DNA from: Canna indica | Taxonomy: Eukaryota > Streptophyta > Magnoliopsida > Zingiberales > Cannaceae | Direction: 5' to 3' | Length of the DNA stretch: 64,000 bases | Assembly (NCBI GenBank): GCA_034359265.1 | Contig: CP136890.1 | Span: forward strand, 63,923,501-63,987,500 | Shown: piece after piece, positions 60,383 through 64,000 of the stretch | Layout: every line of letters starts with the position of its first letter | Numbering within the stretch: position 1 is the stretch's first letter | Made by a program: the position numbers and the translations under genes | The notes under the pieces: generated by a model | Database searches by the model: none | The model's input: only the letters and a program-made list of their open reading frames with translations | What the model was told of the DNA's origin: nothing

Positions 60383-61080
60383 AGAATCACCCAACACTTT
60401 TTTTCTCATCATCTCGGCATAAGGTTAAATTATGTAATATATATTTGTTTTACCAAATATATAAAATTATCCAACGTTTACTTAGTCATTGTATAGGACA
60501 TGGATCGAGTTTATATACTATAGATAATTAAATTTGATGAGGGGTATTATTAAGTGCTAATCATTAATCAGGTCAGATAGGATATGGGAATAAATAATTT
60601 TATAATATATTATGTGCTTGAAAATAATATTCTGTTATTGATAATATTTATCATTATATCATATTGATATATTGTATGCACAGTATGATATAAAATATTA
60701 TATATATCACATTATATTACAATTACAACATATATAATAATATTATTTGAGTCTCTTACCTAGTTCAAACTTATCTGCTCGGTTATTGATAATTAATAAA
60801 TATATTTCGATTTTTTAAAAAAATTCTCAAATCTATCCCCACGTACCCTTATCAAAAAACCCTGATAAAATTGCACCTCCTAAAATTTTGTATCATGCAA
60901 TTAAGAATGCATTAAAATCTTTAGTAATGATATATTGACACTCTTAATTAAATTGCACGTCATTCTCTTCAAACGATTCACCTCTACATAGTCTTGCAAC
61001 TCTTTCCGAATTGAGACTCCAAAACTTCATATGAATCAAATCTAAGTCTTACCATCTTCTCTTCTTCCTTTCAGCGACTG
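60383..61080. other. AT-rich intergenic DNA; nothing recognised
   Basis: No open frame of interest and no paired termini. The sequence contains ordinary AT-rich plant intergenic DNA. Confidence 0.5.
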
Positions 61081-61610
61081 TGCAAGATGTTTCGACTCAC
61101 TAGATTAATTTGAATCAAATTCAGATTTAATTTAATTACTTAGATTAATCAGGATTAATTAAATATCTTAGTTTTATTTTATTTTAATAGTTAAGATTAA
61201 TTTTTGAATTAAATTAAATAACTTAGTTTAATTTAATTTAATTTAATTATATAGATTTTGGATTAAATTAAAAAGCTTAATCTCTTCTAATTTAATTAAA
61301 TTAGTTATGATTTATTTGAGTTAAATTAAATAAATTATTTTAATTTTAATTTAATCAATTTGGTTCAGATTAACTTGAATTACATTAAATAAAATATTTT
61401 AATTTTAATTTAACTTAATTAGTTAGATTAATGTGGATTAAATCAAATAAGTTTTAATTAAATTAAAACTAATAATGTTAATTTAATTAATCTAAATAAA
61501 TTAGTAAACTTTAATAATTTAATTAGTTAGACTAATTTGATTTATACTAACTAATTTAGTTTAATTTTTAGGTTAAATTAATTTAGTTTAAACTAGCCGC
61601 AGTACCGTGC
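61080..61610. repeat. AT-rich minisatellite, ~55-60-bp units
   Basis: Imperfect units of TTAGTTAGATTAATTTG + GATTAAATTAAATAA + TTAATTTTAATTTAATT recur about eight or nine times, giving almost pure A/T with occasional G at fixed places (AGATTAAT, GGATTAAAT). Confidence 0.7.
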
Positions 61611-62123
61611 TTTGCGCGATTAAAATGTGATTTTAAAAATTAAAAAGTTTGAACATAAATTTTTTATTTTAATATATTATTGTATAATCGGTGGTTTAAA
61701 ATTAAAAAAAGTTTAAAATTGAATTTTATATTTTAATATATTATTATATATAAATATAATAATCTATCGATTTTTTTTTATATTTTCACATTTTATAACA
61801 TAATTTTAATTTGAAATTATATAAATTATATTTTAAAATTAATTTTTATATTTTTAGAAAAATGATTAATTTAAACTTCAATTATAAAAAAAATTTACTG
61901 TAAACTTTAAATTAAATCTGTAACAATAGTTTAATATTCTTAATAATATAAACTAAAATTTTAAAATTAAATATTTATATACCAAGATTTTTAAAAATAA
62001 GTCACCATATTTATTATCATAATATAAAAAATTATATTATTAAGAATAAAAGCAACAGTAAAATAAAAATTTTATTCAAATTAAATTATAATTTTAAATA
62101 GTAATATATCAACATACCACAAA

Positions 62124-62198
<75 letters not shown>

Positions 62199-63180
62199 AT
62201 TTAATTTACATAATTATGAAAGTGTCCCGGTACATTTATATAATTTAATTTAAAATAACTATAAATAATGATTAAATTTAATATAAAAATTAAAATTAAA
62301 AAGGTAAAAGATGAATTATCTTAGATTAGTAATTAATAATTATTTTTACGCTTAAAACAATATGTTCATATAGGACAAACATAAAAAAATAAAAATCCAT
62401 ATAAATAAATTTATAACCTAGAGTAACATACAAAATAAAATATCAATAAGATGTAAATTCAAAAGTGGCAATAATATTTTTATATAATTTTATTAATTTG
62501 TTTCAAAATGCATAAATCTTCAAAGTAAAAATTTCTAAATAAAAATTTAAACTAATAGTTTTAAAAATCAAAAAATCAAAACTATTTCAACACAAATAAT
62601 ACTTATATATATAGAGAGAAAAAATAAAATGGAAAACTATTAATACTTTTAAGAGTAAACATAAAATATAATGTAAATATAAAGTAAATATACCGGTTAA
62701 AAATTTATAAGTATAAACAATTAATTCAAAAATAAAAAATTGAAATTATTTAATTTTTTTTTAAATAAAAGAAAAATAATCTTTCATAAATACAAAAGTA
62801 ATTATAAAAAATAATTATGTACGTTAAAAATAGTTTATATAGATTTTAATGACCAAAGCATTAAAAAAATGCAAAAATAATAATATTTTTATGGATAAAA
62901 ATTAAATATAAGATAAATATAAGATAACAAGTTGAAAAATAAAAAATAAGATATTTCAATTATTCTAAACTACATAAATTTGTTTTATTTTGAAATACTC
63001 TTTTTCAATAACAAACCCAAAAAATAATATTTCAAAACTCAAAAACTAATATAAAAAATTTTAATAAATAAAAAATATTTACAATGATTATTCAAAAAAT
63101 AATAAATACAAAATTAAAAGAATCAAAATATGTGCATATAGAGAAAATATAAGTGAGGTAAATTTTTTTATTATAAATTT
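61611..63180. repeat. AT-rich dispersed repeat, copy 2, with (AT)n microsatellite
   Basis: Bases 62240-62600 are the reverse complement of the repeat at 49400-49790. A pure AT run of about 35 units fills 62126-62196. The segment starts near CCGCAGTACCGTGCTTTGCG (61591), which recalls the GC-rich edge words of some plant Helitrons, but I see no Helitron protein, hairpin or CTRR end. No coding sign. Confidence 0.6.
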
Positions 63181-63184
63181 ATCC

Positions 63185-63425
63185 CTCCATAGTTGGCTTG
63201 TCGAAAAGGAACGTCTCATCGCAACAGACCGATTAATTGCTCGCAACATACAAGTTCCTTCATCTTGTCCACTTTGCAACTCTCAAGATGAATCACACGA
63301 TCACTTGTTCAGAGCCTGTTCATACTTCTATTTGTGGATGGGAAACTTTTCTCGGCCTACTGCACACCACCCTCTTTCCATTGGAATTCAAACCTTCGGA
63401 GGTTCGATCAAACAGGGGACTAGTT
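63185..63425 (+). pseudogene. LINE reverse-transcriptase zinc-binding (zf-RVT) fragment
   Basis: The plus frame reads WLVEKERLIATDRLIARNIQ, then VPSSCPLCNSQDESHDHLFR and ACSYFYLW. This is the C-terminal zinc-binding domain (CxxC...HDHLF...C) that follows reverse transcriptase in plant non-LTR elements. No upstream LINE domains are visible in the preceding AT-rich DNA. The frame continues to 63425, where the CACTA end begins. It is a short 3' fragment, as expected from 5'-truncated LINEs. Confidence 0.75.
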
Positions 63426-64000
63426 CACTACTAAAAAATTGGTTATCTACGATGGACAAAGCCATCACAAATCGGTCGCTAAAGACCATATATATGCAAC
63501 GGCTTCAAGCGGTCGCAAACGACGGTCGCAAAAGGAATAATCGCTGATGTGTTACGACTGCAACCTCCACAGTCACAAGTAAAAACTTCCTGTGATTGGT
63601 CTGCGACGGTAAGGTACCGTCGCATAAATGGGGTCGCGTGACATTTGCGACGCAAATAAGCCATCACACTTTATATCTGTGATGGTATGGCGACCGTAGT
63701 CACCGTCGTAAAATGTAGATACGCGACGGTAGTGCAACCGCACATGCCGTCATCGAACTGGTCGCCAATTACGAGCGCATTTGGCGACCAGGTCGAAGAG
63801 CATCTGCGACGGCCCTGCGGTCGCAGAGGTATTTTTTTTATAAAAAAAATCAAAATATATAAATTCTTGTTCCAATATTTAATTAAAAATACATATGAAA
63901 CAAAAGACAACAAATTATAATATATGGATATCAAAATATTATTTACATTTTATCAAAACAATAATGATTACATTATATCAAAAAAGTACATCAATGATCA
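63426..64000. mobile_element. Left end of another CACTA element, running off the window
   Basis: CACTACTAAAAAATTGG begins at 63426, cutting the LINE fragment. It is followed by dense subterminal repeats: GCGACGGT, GGTCGCAAA, TGCGACGCAAATAAG and ACCGTCGCATAAATG in both directions to about 63830, then AT-rich interior. The preceding bases GTT (63423-63425) would be the target duplication. The frames in this stretch are repeat translations. Confidence 0.8.

Noticed and set aside
61591..61625. Possible Helitron edge (CCGTGCTTTGCGCGATT)
   Set aside because: No terminal TC, hairpin, CTRR end or Rep/helicase sequence found, so not listed as a Helitron.

Overview
The window is plant nuclear DNA, most likely from a large, repeat-rich angiosperm genome. 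It holds one convincing host gene: a two-exon NET2-type actin-binding protein gene on the minus strand (50251-53349). Nearly everything else is layered transposable-element sequence. The evidence is spliced genes, plant transposon families (CACTA, PIF/Harbinger, hAT, Ty1/copia, LINE), solo LTRs and AT-rich intergenic DNA. I see no bacterial-type operons, rRNA, convincing tRNA or CRISPR array. The species cannot be named from the sequence alone.

Layout. 1-8100: an irregular minisatellite built on TGTTATARCA, split by a complete 7.3-kb CACTA element (478-7798, target duplication ATC) with decayed transposase and TnpA-like genes on the minus strand. 8360-22870: the scattered remains of one minus-strand gene with an N-terminal plant-mobile-domain/DUF1985-like part, a coiled coil, about three 55-60-residue repeats and a C-terminal Ulp1-like protease part. 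It is broken by a solo LTR (19892-22188), by a copia-type element that shows gag but no visible pol (12322-18369) and by other repeat sequence. A TGTTATAACA-type minisatellite reappears on its far side (23190-23770).

24417-44324: nested copia remnants on the minus strand. One gag-pol relic (28329-31532) is cut in its reverse transcriptase by another copia LTR (27071-28328). Its leader is cut by a solo LTR with target duplication AATAG (32057-33581) and by a 6.2-kb PIF/Harbinger element carrying both a DDE transposase relic and a Myb/SANT-like gene (33641-39860). A second gag-only copia copy follows (to 44324). 44325-48560: a second LTR family, with one copy (44710-46750, target duplication TGATC) apparently inserted in an older relative.

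49026-53760: a GA microsatellite, an AT-rich dispersed repeat and the NET2 gene with its pyrimidine-rich leader. 53840-60382: TA microsatellites, a Tourist-like MITE just upstream of NET2, a truncated CACTA end, a copia solo LTR, and a plus-strand CACTA relic interrupted by another solo LTR (56873-59696, target duplication TCGCC). 60383-64000: AT-rich minisatellite and dispersed repeat, a LINE zinc-binding fragment, and the left end of a further CACTA element that runs off the window.

The only gene I expect to act for the plant is NET2, which should link actin filaments to membranes. The element genes are broken by stops, frameshifts and insertions. The target duplications give a readable order of insertions, which is the main biological content of the window.
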